A stretch of DNA of 64,000 nt from contig JAOAEQ010000013.1 of the NCBI GenBank assembly GCA_026416715.1, forward strand, positions 27,149-91,148, in the 5' to 3' direction. The notes beneath the pieces are model-generated. The model made no database searches. It saw only the letters and a list, made by a program, of their open reading frames with translations, and had not been told where the DNA came from. Positions 42,831 to 51,716 of this stretch are shown here, in pieces (position 1 is the stretch's first letter; every line of letters starts with the position of its first letter). A program made the translations under genes and the position numbers. This stretch comes from a bacterium (GTDB lineage Bacteria; UBP4; UBA4092; JAOAEQ01).

Positions 42831-43403
42831 ATGGCTAATACGATACAAGCTTCATCAATTCGACGTGGGACAATTATTATGTATAATAACGACCCGCATC
42901 GGGTGCTTGAGTTTCAGCATCGAACACCGGGTAATCTTCGTGCTTTTGTTCAGGTCAAACTACGGAATTTACGGAACGGAATTTCTACTGAAGCACGATT
43001 TTCTGCAACGGAATGGATTGAACGAGCTGACCTTGAAACTCATCCGATGGAATTCTTATATAGCGATAATCAAGGGTATCATTTTATGAATACTGAAACT
43101 TATGAACAAGTTGCGTTGGATAGTGAGATTCTCGGTGATGCGATATACTATTTAACACCGAATTTGAAGGTTATGATTGATTTCCTTGATGGAAATCCGA
43201 TTGCGGTCGAACTACCACCAGCGGTTGAGCTGAAAGTTATCGAAACTGAACCGGAACTTAAAACTGCTACGATAACCAATGTAACTAAACCGGCAAAATT
43301 AGAAACCGGATTGGTTATTCAAGTCCCACCATTTATCAATGTCGGTGATATAATTAAAGTTAAACCGGACGAAAATAAATACCTCGAACGAGTTAACCGT
43401 TGA
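42831..43403 (+). CDS. efp: Translation elongation factor P
   Basis: 190 residues from ATG 42831 (MANTIQASSIRRG), the family length. Three beta-barrel domains: KOW-like N-terminal domain, OB central domain and C-terminal OB ending RVNR. EF-P binds between ribosomal P and E sites and relieves stalling at polyproline. The domain I loop reads HRTPGNLRAFVQ where E. coli has KPGKGQAF, so the modifiable lysine position is Asn and an Arg follows two residues later. Similar PGNLR tips occur in some PVC-group EF-Ps. No epmA/epmB or earP seen nearby. Confidence 0.95.
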   Translation: MANTIQASSIRRGTIIMYNNDPHRVLEFQHRTPGNLRAFVQVKLRNLRNGISTEARFSATEWIERADLETHPMEFLYSDNQGYHFMNTETYEQVALDSEILGDAIYYLTPNLKVMIDFLDGNPIAVELPPAVELKVIETEPELKTATITNVTKPAKLETGLVIQVPPFINVGDIIKVKPDENKYLERVNR

Positions 43404-43425
43404 ATCAGGTTGTTGGAATTTGAAT

Positions 43426-44676
43426 TTACCGTATTATTCTCCTGGCAAGTACAAAACCGGCAGCATGCTTTTCAGCGTAGTTTTTCGATTTTGGATCAAG
43501 ACTTCCTACTGTTACGACCGGTTCGGTTGCATGGATAAATTCGTTATTGCCTAAATAAATCCCCGTATGGGTAATTCGTCCGCTCCGATTAGCAAAATAG
43601 AGTGTATCTCCAGGTTGCAGATTCTCAGTATATCCGCGGAATCCTACCAGCAGACCTACCGCCGATTGCTGGTCTGCATCACGCGGTAGATTAATTCCAT
43701 TAGCTCGATATACCATTTGGACAAACCCGGAACAATCTATCCCAGCTTTCGTTACCCCACCCCAAACATATTTTGTACCAAGATATTGTTTCGCTGTTTC
43801 AAGCAGTTGCTGAATAAACTTGGTTCTTTCCTGTGGGACTCGATAATAATCTAATGGCACTAATATTTTTCTTCCGTCTGGAAGCTGTATTTGGCCAGAA
43901 TCTGTTAGTGGAAGTGATGCACCAATAGGAATAGTTACCGTAGCTTTTTTATATTCTTTAACAAACAATACTTGCGGCCGGTTTTGCCATTTAACAAACG
44001 CTGATTTCGTCATTCGAACAACTCGGCGCTTTTCTACCCAACCGAGATAACCGTTACTCGCTTGTGCATAATAATATTTGCCGGTGGAATCTTCATCTAA
44101 TAGAAAAATACTATCACCTAAAACTGATTCGGTAACTTGTTCTTTTAATCCGGTCGTTCGACTATAAAAAGGAGCGGCCTTGGTTTTCACTAAAGCAAAT
44201 GAACGGCTCCCAATTCTTTTTGTCGGAACGACTTCAATGGTATTCTGGATGTTTTGAAATTGTAACGCGGAAATAACCGAAAATAATCCGTCCCGATATT
44301 CAGTTAATCCAACCAGCCCGGTTAAAATCGTTTTCCCAGATTCAACTTTTCCTTCAACTTCGAAACAATATATCCTTGAATCATAGACGACCAGAGGTTT
44401 ATATCGTGCAATATATTCATTAATTTTTTCTGGGGAACCGATTCCGGTCGGTTCAATTCGTTTGATTGCTCGCTCGAGGAATCGTCTACCCCGTTGCGCT
44501 GCAGTATCCCCTTCATAAAAAACTATTCCTCGACGGATAACTGCCTTTCCTCGGCTAGGAGTTGTTGGAGTCGTTGATTGCATATCATTGTTTTCCTCCG
44601 CAAAAAGTAGCGTTGAACATACACCGGCAATTACTATCAATATCAGTTGTTTTAATAAACACTTTGTACCTTTCAT
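43426..44676 (-). CDS. Secreted NlpC/P60 cell-wall endopeptidase
   Basis: 416 residues. Signal peptide 1-~26 (LILIVIAGVCSTLLFAEE). A middle region (~175-245) has an SH3-like repeat (GDSIFLLDEDSTGKYYYAQASNGYLGWVEKRRV). The NlpC/P60 peptidase (~295-415) contains the catalytic Cys in DCSGFVQMVY, His in HTGIYLG and the third polar residue in FIHA. Such enzymes cut D-Glu/meso-DAP bonds in peptidoglycan. The ATG directly follows a U7 run at the foot of a folded leader (44677-44753) with no usable Shine-Dalgarno nearby. It is convergent with efp, 22 bp apart. Confidence 0.9.
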   Translation of the reverse strand: MKGTKCLLKQLILIVIAGVCSTLLFAEENNDMQSTTPTTPSRGKAVIRRGIVFYEGDTAAQRGRRFLERAIKRIEPTGIGSPEKINEYIARYKPLVVYDSRIYCFEVEGKVESGKTILTGLVGLTEYRDGLFSVISALQFQNIQNTIEVVPTKRIGSRSFALVKTKAAPFYSRTTGLKEQVTESVLGDSIFLLDEDSTGKYYYAQASNGYLGWVEKRRVVRMTKSAFVKWQNRPQVLFVKEYKKATVTIPIGASLPLTDSGQIQLPDGRKILVPLDYYRVPQERTKFIQQLLETAKQYLGTKYVWGGVTKAGIDCSGFVQMVYRANGINLPRDADQQSAVGLLVGFRGYTENLQPGDTLYFANRSGRITHTGIYLGNNEFIHATEPVVTVGSLDPKSKNYAEKHAAGFVLARRIIR

Positions 44677-44753
44677 AAAAAAACTGGACTGGTTATCAGA
44701 TTGGGATATAGTCCCACCTCCTTTTTTTAAGGAGAACGAAATGCCAGTCCAGT
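44677..44753 (-). promoter_or_regulatory. Structured leader/attenuator-like element before the NlpC/P60 gene
   Basis: In the minus-strand RNA, ACTGGACTGG (plus 44744-44753) pairs exactly with CCAGTCCAGT (plus 44683-44692) as a 10-bp closing stem. Inside are two hairpins: CTCCTT/AAGGAG with a 5-base A loop, and GGGA/TCCC. The closing stem is followed by U7 and at once by the AUG. An AAGGAGGU sequence lies inside the inner hairpins, about 40 nt from the start codon. The shape is a three-way junction; I do not recognise a known riboswitch class. Confidence 0.5.
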
Positions 44754-44914
44754 ATTATTTCTCTCTGCTTAATAATATACGCCTAAAGCGGAAATTTGTC
44801 AACTAAAAATGCAAATCGAAATCTTGTAGCGTTCGTAGAAAAATGATAAACGCTACGGTTTGGTTTTGTTTCTATCTCTTTGTTTGAATTTTTATATTCG
44901 GATTTTATTCTCTC

Positions 44915-46072
44915 CTAACGCGAAGGTACATATCGTTCATCCTGATATTCAAGCGTTTTCATTACATTCGGTTTAAGGTTTAACTGCCAGGTGATAATTC
45001 CGGAGTGTTCGAGTAGTTTCAGGTTATCAGTATCAAACGTGATAGTTCCATCGTCCGACGCTAGAGTTGGTTTGCCCGGTAGGCGGAGTTTAATGATTAT
45101 TTGTCCTGCGGTTTTGTCATAATTCCGGAAATGTAATTTACCTTTTACCGTGACTAAATCAACAAAGAAATTATTATTCGGTTCGTAAGCCTTTAATTTC
45201 CGGCAATCATTGCACGGTTCGCTATCTGACTTATCTCTTCTTTCGGTGCGACCGCAGCGCCGATGGTTCGAATAACCTGACCGACCGCAATTGGTGCTAA
45301 ATAATTAGTAGTATGAACGAAATGAGGTACACCAACCACAAAATTGATATCGCAATGGACTAAATGTTCCGCTTCGTTGATTAGTGTCCGCGAAGAGTTA
45401 ATTCTGCATTTTCTTCATCTATTAATTTTAGGCTATATTCCGGAATCCAGGTTATCCCTTTCCGAAAATATGCCATACCGAGTGTCGTTTTAACAGGGAT
45501 TTTACCGTTATCTTTAACCACGTGTACCCGAAGTGGCTTCTCGAGAATCTGTAATTTTTAATCCCAGCTAACGGTACTGCATAATTATTCTGCGCTGATT
45601 CTAACACAACATAATCACTACCAACGGAAACTAATCGTCCGGCAGCAATTCGGTCAGAACCTTTTTCACGATAGGTTAGCTGAATAGAAAGATATTTACT
45701 TGCTTCAAGTCGATTTCGTTTAACGGTAATATCTTTTGCAACATCAACATCGTCAAATTCAACTATCTCTCCCGGTCTACTACCGATAATATCAACCAAT
45801 TCATCGGTTACATGAGAGAAAATCACAAATGTTCCGAATGCTGCTGGTGGCACCGCATCGGAAACACACCGTCTATCTCGTAGTGTTACTTCTCCTTGCC
45901 GTCGGAAAAACCCTAATTCGTTTTTGAAAACGGTAACAGATTTAACCCGCGATTTCCAAAGATGTAAATTATCTTGCCGTTCGCATTCATTAGCGGCAAC
46001 AGCAGAAATGGTAACGTTACTCACCGCTACTACTAAACTGATAAAAAATAGAGTTTAATTTAGTCGTATCAT
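44915..46072 (-). pseudogene. Decayed DUF4139-like (MuiA-type) secreted protein
   Basis: Reading the minus strand from ATG 46070-46072 gives a signal peptide (MIRLN, TAA at 46055-46057, then TLFFISLVVAVSNVTISAVAA). It continues in one frame to ~45556 (VKSVTVFKNELGFFRRQGEV...NYAVPLAGIK). After one lost base in an A-run it shifts to LQILEKPLRVHVVKDNG...ENAELTLRG. Near 45388 it shifts to LINEAEHLVHCDINFVVGVPH, and near 45200-45240 to CNDCRKLKAYEP...ITWQLNLKPNVMKTLEYQDERYVPSR, stopping at 44915. The pieces in order fit DUF4139 (TW.P.Y.L and the W-L-PG-KTL-Y-RYV end). One nonsense and about three frameshifts make it inactive unless some are assembly errors. Confidence 0.75.
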
Positions 46073-46267
46073 TGCTAACCTCTTTTCTGAAATACAATTC
46101 AAAAGTCATACTACTGATATACAAGAAAATGCAGAATACCATAATGAAACCTAATGGCTAATTTACTTGTGATTTTTACCAAAATGAGTTAAACTACTAC
46201 ACCTGAATAGTGGTTTATATATCAAATTTCAGATTGCGATATTTAAAATTCAATGTAATTGTAAACT

Positions 46268-48274
46268 ATGGCATACCTTATCTGTCAATCGAGCGAAAAC
46301 CAAGGCAAAATATATCCACTGAATACTAAAGAATTCTTTATTGGCCGAGACACGAACTGCAATATCCGTATCCTCGATACTCGTGTTTCTAGAAACCACT
46401 GCAAACTTACAAAATCTCCCCGAGGTATCGAATTGTTCGATTTAAATAGTAAGAACGGCACGTTCGTCAACGGTACGCGGGTTCAATCGAAAATTCTCCG
46501 TGATGGTGATATTATTTCTATTGGACATATAAATTTTCTTTTTGTGACCAAATTGAAAAAGAAGAGCGATGAACCGGAGAAAAAATTTGCTACGGTTTTA
46601 ATTCCAAAAGAATGGTCTGCTGCTGATTCACAGGTTCAAGTACAGTTACCGGCAGAAAAAATTCATGTTCCATTAGATTCCGTGTATCTCCATCAGAAAA
46701 AAAGAACTGACCAAGATCGGCTACGGTTAATTTACGATATTGGGCAGATGCTCGTTTCGTTATTAGACCCACAAATCCTGCTCGATAAAATCATGGAAAG
46801 TATTTTTACGGTTATCCCAGCTGACCGTGGTTTCATCATGCTTTTGGATGAAGAATCAAAACAAATGAAACCGGTCGCTGTTCGTTCCCGGAAAGGAATC
46901 GACCAAACCCAGCCAATGAGTATTAGTCGTAAAATCGTCGATTTGGTTATGCATGACCGAGTTGCAGTAGTCAGTTCTGATGCGACTATCGATCCTCGAT
47001 TTAAAGCGAGTGATAGTGTCATCGCTCAGGGAGTACGTTCAGCAATGTGTGTTCCTCTACTCTACAAAGAAAAACTCATCGGATTAATCCATGTTGATAC
47101 TTTTTCTCAACGGAATGCATTTACTGAGGAAGACTTAAAACTTCTAAGTGGTATTGCAAATCAATCAGCAATCGCGCTCGAAAATGCACAGTTATATTCT
47201 CGAACCCAGCAACAGATCAAAGAATTATCCGCGTTACTAGAAGTCAGTCGGGCGATTTCCGCGAATTTAAATACAGATATTGTCCTTCAGATGATTATGC
47301 GATATAGTTTACATCTGCTTCGCGCTGAAACTGGGTCGATTATGCTTCTTGATGAATCCACCGGTGAATTGAGTATTAAAGCAGCTGTTGGATTAAACGA
47401 AGAAATTGTTACCACTGAACGGCGTAAGTTAGGAGAAGGGATAGCCGGATATGTCGCTGCCTCTGCAACCCCGGTCTTACTGCGGAATGGACTACAGGAT
47501 TCTCAGTTCCGAAATATTAAAAAAAGAGAGTCGGTTAAAGATGCACTCTGTGTTCCACTAACATATCAGGGGAAAGTACTAGGGGTAATAAGTGTAAACA
47601 ATCGTATTGGAGAGCAGACGTTTCAAGATAAAGATTTAGAATTACTATCAACGTTCGCCGCACAAGCAGCGATTGCAATTCATAACGCTCAACTCTATTC
47701 ATATTTACGTGAAATTTATGTTAGCACCATTAAAGCATTTGCCGCCGCGATTGAAGCTCGAGATCCATATACTCGGGGTCATTCTGAACGAATTGCACGA
47801 TTTGCAGTAGCAATCGCCCAAGAATTACAACTTGATTCCGAACAACTAGATATAATCCGCGATGCTAGTTTATTACATGATATCGGAAAAATTGGAGTCC
47901 GAGAGAGCATCCTCCAGAAACCAACCTCATTGAACGATGAAGAATATCTCGAAATGCAACGTCATGCCGTGTTGGGAATGCAGATTTTACAATCTATTCC
48001 AACCTTAAAACCACTTTTATCAATTATCCATCATCACCAAGAGAAATTCGATGGAACTGGCTATCCGGACAAACTTGCAGGAGAATCTATTCCGCTGGGA
48101 GCAAGAATTATTGCAGTCGCTGACGCCTATGAAGCGATGATTTCCGACCGACCATATCGACCGGCTCGAACGATGAAACAGGCAATTAAAGAGTTAAAAA
48201 AATATTCTGGAACTCAATTTGACCCCAAAATCGTCTCTACGTTTATCCAAATTCTCGAACGCAACACTCTCTAG
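46268..48274 (+). CDS. FHA-GAF-GAF-HD-GYP protein, probable c-di-GMP phosphodiesterase
   Basis: 668 residues, soluble. An N-terminal FHA domain (~1-95: FIGRDTNCNIRILDTRVSRNHCKL, NGTFVNGTRV) would bind phosphothreonine. Two GAF domains follow (~165-315 and ~330-480), each ending in the AAQAAIAIHNAQLY-type helix. The HD-GYP domain (~490-665) has RGHSERIARFA, LLHDIGKIGV, HHHQEKFDGTGYPDKLAG and DRPYRPA, so the metal and GYP residues are intact. It would couple a Ser/Thr kinase signal to c-di-GMP breakdown; the kinase is not in the window. A PilZ gene follows 560 bp downstream. Confidence 0.93.
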   Translation: MAYLICQSSENQGKIYPLNTKEFFIGRDTNCNIRILDTRVSRNHCKLTKSPRGIELFDLNSKNGTFVNGTRVQSKILRDGDIISIGHINFLFVTKLKKKSDEPEKKFATVLIPKEWSAADSQVQVQLPAEKIHVPLDSVYLHQKKRTDQDRLRLIYDIGQMLVSLLDPQILLDKIMESIFTVIPADRGFIMLLDEESKQMKPVAVRSRKGIDQTQPMSISRKIVDLVMHDRVAVVSSDATIDPRFKASDSVIAQGVRSAMCVPLLYKEKLIGLIHVDTFSQRNAFTEEDLKLLSGIANQSAIALENAQLYSRTQQQIKELSALLEVSRAISANLNTDIVLQMIMRYSLHLLRAETGSIMLLDESTGELSIKAAVGLNEEIVTTERRKLGEGIAGYVAASATPVLLRNGLQDSQFRNIKKRESVKDALCVPLTYQGKVLGVISVNNRIGEQTFQDKDLELLSTFAAQAAIAIHNAQLYSYLREIYVSTIKAFAAAIEARDPYTRGHSERIARFAVAIAQELQLDSEQLDIIRDASLLHDIGKIGVRESILQKPTSLNDEEYLEMQRHAVLGMQILQSIPTLKPLLSIIHHHQEKFDGTGYPDKLAGESIPLGARIIAVADAYEAMISDRPYRPARTMKQAIKELKKYSGTQFDPKIVSTFIQILERNTL

Positions 48275-48340
48275 AGAATTTTAAATTCCAATCCGCCCGA
48301 TGTGTATATAAAGCTTGAATTTGGGATTCTGAATTTCATA

Positions 48341-48676
48341 CTATTTCGGCCAACTATCTGGCTCGAGGTCAGTCCCGACTAGCACCCAGCGTTCAGTCAA
48401 TTCTTCATATCGGCAATCAAAAATAGTACCGGTAGTTGTTTCAATACGATAATATACTGCGCGTTTCCACGGTTTCTCTTGTTCTTCCACTCGCCAGGAA
48501 GCGATTGCTCGTAATACGATATATTGTTGTCCACGCCAGAGAAAACTTTTCGGATGTTCGTTATCACGATATCCACAATAGGAATCAAGCGCAATCGGCT
48601 CATTCACCGCATATAATTCACCATCTGATTTCAGTGCCGTTTTAATTTCTTTAATAGTTTTTTTCTTTTTTCGCAT
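48341..48676 (-). CDS. DUF6504-like small protein
   Basis: 111 residues from MRKKKKTIKEIK; the ORF extends 20 codons upstream but those look non-coding. After a basic start and a region with CGYRDNEHP, the second half (PKSFLWRGQQYIVLRAIASWRVEE...VYYRIETTTGTIFDCRYEELTERWVLVG) resembles DUF6504, a small domain of unknown role often coded near DNA polymerase IV-type genes. No such polymerase is here. It is convergent with the FHA-HD-GYP gene. Family call is moderate, function unknown. Confidence 0.6.
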   Translation of the reverse strand: MRKKKKTIKEIKTALKSDGELYAVNEPIALDSYCGYRDNEHPKSFLWRGQQYIVLRAIASWRVEEQEKPWKRAVYYRIETTTGTIFDCRYEELTERWVLVGTDLEPDSWPK

Positions 48677-48832
48677 AATTAATGATACAATATAATAGCA
48701 AACAAGATTTATTCTGACTAGTGGTGGAATAACCATGCTGCGCTTGTCAAAACCGTTAAAAAACCGATTAGCAAGAAAATATGCATCTTGGCGATCTCTG
48801 CATGGTTTTCACAATAGTATTTCATTTGGATT

Positions 48833-49264
48833 ATGATGGACGACAGTCGGTTTATTGAACGAAGAAAATTTATCCGTATTCCTGCGCGATTTGTAGTTAT
48901 GATGAAATTAGATATCAATAATTTGAGCGATTATGCGATTGACACTGAAATAATTAACATCAGTGAAGGCGGAATGTTATTAGAACTCCGCGAAACTGAA
49001 TTGCACGAACCGAGCAGTTCAGCTCATCCTGTTTCGATATATTACCATAATCTACAGCTAGATGGACAATTAATCTGGCTGCAGTTCCGATTGCCAGGTA
49101 ATCCGCAGGTCATCCAAGCGATAGCGAAACCGGTTTGGAAGAAGATTTCAATTGACTCAAACGGTGCAATATTCCATCTAGGGATACAATATACCCATAT
49201 ACTACCAGAAGCGCAACAAGCCATTAGCCAGTATATCACCTGGCAATTGCAACAGGGATCATAG
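48833..49264 (+). CDS. PilZ-domain protein, putative c-di-GMP receptor
   Basis: 143 residues, a stand-alone PilZ domain. The c-di-GMP-binding residues are present: RxxxR as R11 and R15 in ERRKFIRIPA, and the N-x-S-x-x-G motif in NISEGGMLLEL. The rest is a six-strand barrel pattern ending in a C-terminal helix (EAQQAISQYITWQLQ). It would read out c-di-GMP levels set by the two HD-GYP proteins in the window. Its output partner could be the pilus/secretion genes at 52 kb, but that is inference. Confidence 0.85.
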   Translation: MMDDSRFIERRKFIRIPARFVVMMKLDINNLSDYAIDTEIINISEGGMLLELRETELHEPSSSAHPVSIYYHNLQLDGQLIWLQFRLPGNPQVIQAIAKPVWKKISIDSNGAIFHLGIQYTHILPEAQQAISQYITWQLQQGS

Positions 49265-49364
49265 GGTGTCCGATTTGACAGAAATAATAACTCAGAGATA
49301 CAATAGCTAATTATTTCTAAAAATCACAATTACGAAACAAAATATTTTTTAGGAGGTAATTTTT

Positions 49365-49643
49365 ATGACAAAAGCAGAAATAGCTGAAAAAGTTCGGGAG
49401 AAAATCGGGGGAATATCTTTTCGCGAAGCGTTAACCGCGGTTGACACTATTCTCGATGGAATCAAACAATCTCTTGCAAAAGGTGAAAAAGTGTCAATTG
49501 TCGGGTTCGGTACGTTCCGAGTTAAAGAACGACGTTCTCGCCTCGGCAGGAATCCTAAAACCGGTGAACAGATTCAGGTTCCAGGTAAAAAAGTTCCATA
49601 TTTTAAACCCGGAAAAGAATTTAGAGAAGCCGTTAATAAATAA
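49365..49643 (+). CDS. hup: HU/IHF-family DNA-binding protein
   Basis: 92 residues, the usual HU size. MTKAEIAEKVREKIGG begins the helical dimer body. The arm and saddle region reads VGFGTFRVKERRSRLGRNPKTGEQIQVPGKKVPYFKPGKEF, with the DNA-intercalating proline in GRNPKTGE. A full AGGAGG lies just before the ATG, among the strongest Shine-Dalgarno sites in the window, as expected for an abundant nucleoid protein. IHF versus HU cannot be decided, although a single homodimeric HU is more likely. Confidence 0.95.
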   Translation: MTKAEIAEKVREKIGGISFREALTAVDTILDGIKQSLAKGEKVSIVGFGTFRVKERRSRLGRNPKTGEQIQVPGKKVPYFKPGKEFREAVNK

Positions 49644-49782
49644 AGGTAAGTAGCCTATGCGCAGTTCCGAATAGTTTTCTCGGAAAGAATACAATGGAGA
49701 TAACTCGGCCAGTCCGTAACCGGTTGGGTATGATAGTACGGATTTGGCTGGGTCTTTTATTAAAACCATCTCACATGTTCCC

Positions 49783-50688
49783 ATGAAAAAGGTAGTGTAT
49801 TTATCAATATTCTTTTGCCTATTTGTATCCGGATATGTTTCTGCAGAAATTGTTGACCGTGTTGTAGCGAAAGTCGGTTCTGAAGTAATATTTTGGTCGG
49901 ATTTAGAAAAAGCTATTCAGTCAGTCAAACTTCTTGAGAATCCACCCACACAAGAAGAACTGCTCAACCAATTAATCGACCGAGCATTGTTATTGCAAGA
50001 AGCAAAACGTCAAAAAATCATTCCGTCGGAACAAATCGTTAAAGCGGAAACGAAACGACAGTTAGCTCGTATTCGGAATGTATATAAAACTGAAGCAGAA
50101 TTCCAACAGGAACTGAATAAGGTAGGATTGACTCAATCGCTGCTCGAGAAGCAATTTGAACGCCGTGCGCGGGAAGAATTAATGATTCAGCTTTTGATTC
50201 GGAAAAAAATGAAACCAGTTACCGATGCTGAGATCGAACAATATACCGTTGCCCACCCCGATATAGCGAAACAGGCGAATCGAGTCCGGCTCCGCCATAT
50301 CTTTTTTTCCCTAGATACTTCTGCTGGAGAAGCTGCCTGTGCAACCGTACTGGAAAAAGCGAATATCGCATTAAGTAAACTGAAAAGCGGAGAAAAATGG
50401 GAAGAAATTGTTAAAGAATATTCTGATGATCAGGATACGCGAATGGATAATGGCGATTTAGGGTTTATTACCCATGGGGATAGTTTTCCTGAAATCGAAG
50501 CGGTCGCATTTGAGTTACCGATCGGAAAAATTAGTGACTTGATTAAAACAGAGCTTGGCTATCATATTATTCAAGTTACTGACCGAATGAATATTCGTCA
50601 ATATTTAGAAAATGAAGCGTTTAATACTACGAAAAAAAATCTTATCAACGAACTGCGACAATCAACGAAAATCGAAATTAAACTATAA
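49783..50688 (+). CDS. SurA-like periplasmic peptidyl-prolyl isomerase/chaperone
   Basis: 301 residues from ATG 49783 (MKKVVYLSIFFCLFVSGYVSAE, a signal peptide); the ORF extends to a TTG at 49744 that would hide the signal. A SurA N-terminal helical domain (~25-150: DRVVAKVGSEVIFWSDLEKAI, LLNQLIDRALLLQEAKRQ) is followed by one parvulin domain (~160-265: RLRHIFFSLDT, LKSGEKWEEIVKEYSDD, NGDLGFITHGDSFPEIEAVAFELPIGKISDLIKTELGYHIIQV). It helps outer-membrane proteins fold. It is followed by pdxA, the same surA-pdxA order as in E. coli. Confidence 0.92.
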   Translation: MKKVVYLSIFFCLFVSGYVSAEIVDRVVAKVGSEVIFWSDLEKAIQSVKLLENPPTQEELLNQLIDRALLLQEAKRQKIIPSEQIVKAETKRQLARIRNVYKTEAEFQQELNKVGLTQSLLEKQFERRAREELMIQLLIRKKMKPVTDAEIEQYTVAHPDIAKQANRVRLRHIFFSLDTSAGEAACATVLEKANIALSKLKSGEKWEEIVKEYSDDQDTRMDNGDLGFITHGDSFPEIEAVAFELPIGKISDLIKTELGYHIIQVTDRMNIRQYLENEAFNTTKKNLINELRQSTKIEIKL

Positions 50689-50759
50689 AAAATGTACGCT
50701 AGCTTCATCCTATACGGATTAAACTCATAAAACGACAGTGTATACTTGCCTCGTAGCTT

Positions 50760-51716
50760 ATGGCTCAATCATTATTACGTATCGGAATAACCTTAGGCGA
50801 TGCCGCAGGTATTGGTCCTGAAATTATTTTAAAAGCTATAGCAACTCCGGAAATTCAGAATATCTGTGTTCCGCTCGTCATTGGAGATAGACTGATTCTT
50901 GAACATACCGCACGGTCGCTGAACCTACCTATACCGGAACATATTCTTGATTTGCATCAGTTCACTTCTCTACCTGAACCGGGGAGAATCTCAGCTGAAT
51001 GTGGAAAAGCAGCACTTGCATATATTGAGAAAGCGGTTTCATTGTGTTTATCCCGTGAGATGCGAGCGATGGTAACCGCGCCGATTCATAAAGAAGCTAT
51101 CCATCTTGCCGGTTCCCCTTACCCTGGACATACGGAAATGATTGCAATGTTAACTAATACTAAAGAATATGCCATGATGTTAGTCGGTGATGGATTAAGA
51201 GTAATATTAGTAACCATACATATGGGACTCGCTAACGTAAGCAAGGTATTAACTATAGAAAAAATTTTAAAAACTATCCGACTCGCTTATCGGGCAACAC
51301 AAGAGCTGGGTATAACTATGCCGAAAATTGCTGTTGCTGGATTTAATCCGCATGCAGGAGAACAGGGGTTATTCGGCGATGAAGAACAGACGAAAATTGC
51401 GCCAGCAATTGAATTAGCGAAACAGGAACAAATTCCAGTTTTCGGACCGTTTCCTCCAGATACTATTTTCCATCGTGCGCTTAACAATGAATTCGATATT
51501 GTGGTTTGTATGTATCATGATCAAGGACTGATACCATTGAAAACCCTTGCGTTTCATACTGGTGTGAATGTTACCATTGGACTACCAATTGTTCGTACTT
51601 CGGTTGACCATGGTACCGCCTATGATATTGCGGGGAAAGGCATCGCTAATCCGTTTTCGATGATTGAAGCGATTAAACTTGCTGTCCAACTCGCTACCAA
51701 CCGGTTTAAATCTTAA
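50760..51716 (+). CDS. pdxA: 4-hydroxythreonine-4-phosphate dehydrogenase
   Basis: 318 residues, close to the family norm. It oxidises 4-phosphohydroxy-L-threonine with NAD(P) in the DXP-dependent pyridoxal phosphate pathway. Motifs: GDAAGIGPEI, TAPIHKEAIHLAGSPYPGHTEMIA (metal His), GFNPHAGEQGLFGDEE (metal His), FPPDTIFHRAL, MYHDQGLIPLKTLAFHTGVN (metal His) and GLPIVRTSVDHGTAYDIAGKG. It follows the surA-like gene by 71 bp. There is no Shine-Dalgarno before the ATG. Confidence 0.96.
   Translation: MAQSLLRIGITLGDAAGIGPEIILKAIATPEIQNICVPLVIGDRLILEHTARSLNLPIPEHILDLHQFTSLPEPGRISAECGKAALAYIEKAVSLCLSREMRAMVTAPIHKEAIHLAGSPYPGHTEMIAMLTNTKEYAMMLVGDGLRVILVTIHMGLANVSKVLTIEKILKTIRLAYRATQELGITMPKIAVAGFNPHAGEQGLFGDEEQTKIAPAIELAKQEQIPVFGPFPPDTIFHRALNNEFDIVVCMYHDQGLIPLKTLAFHTGVNVTIGLPIVRTSVDHGTAYDIAGKGIANPFSMIEAIKLAVQLATNRFKS

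Noticed and set aside
44741-44806. 22-codon plus-strand ORF with AAGGAG six bases upstream
   Set aside because: The AAGGAG and the ATG are both parts of the inverted repeats of the NlpC/P60 leader, so the resemblance to a start site is most simply explained by the minus-strand structure.
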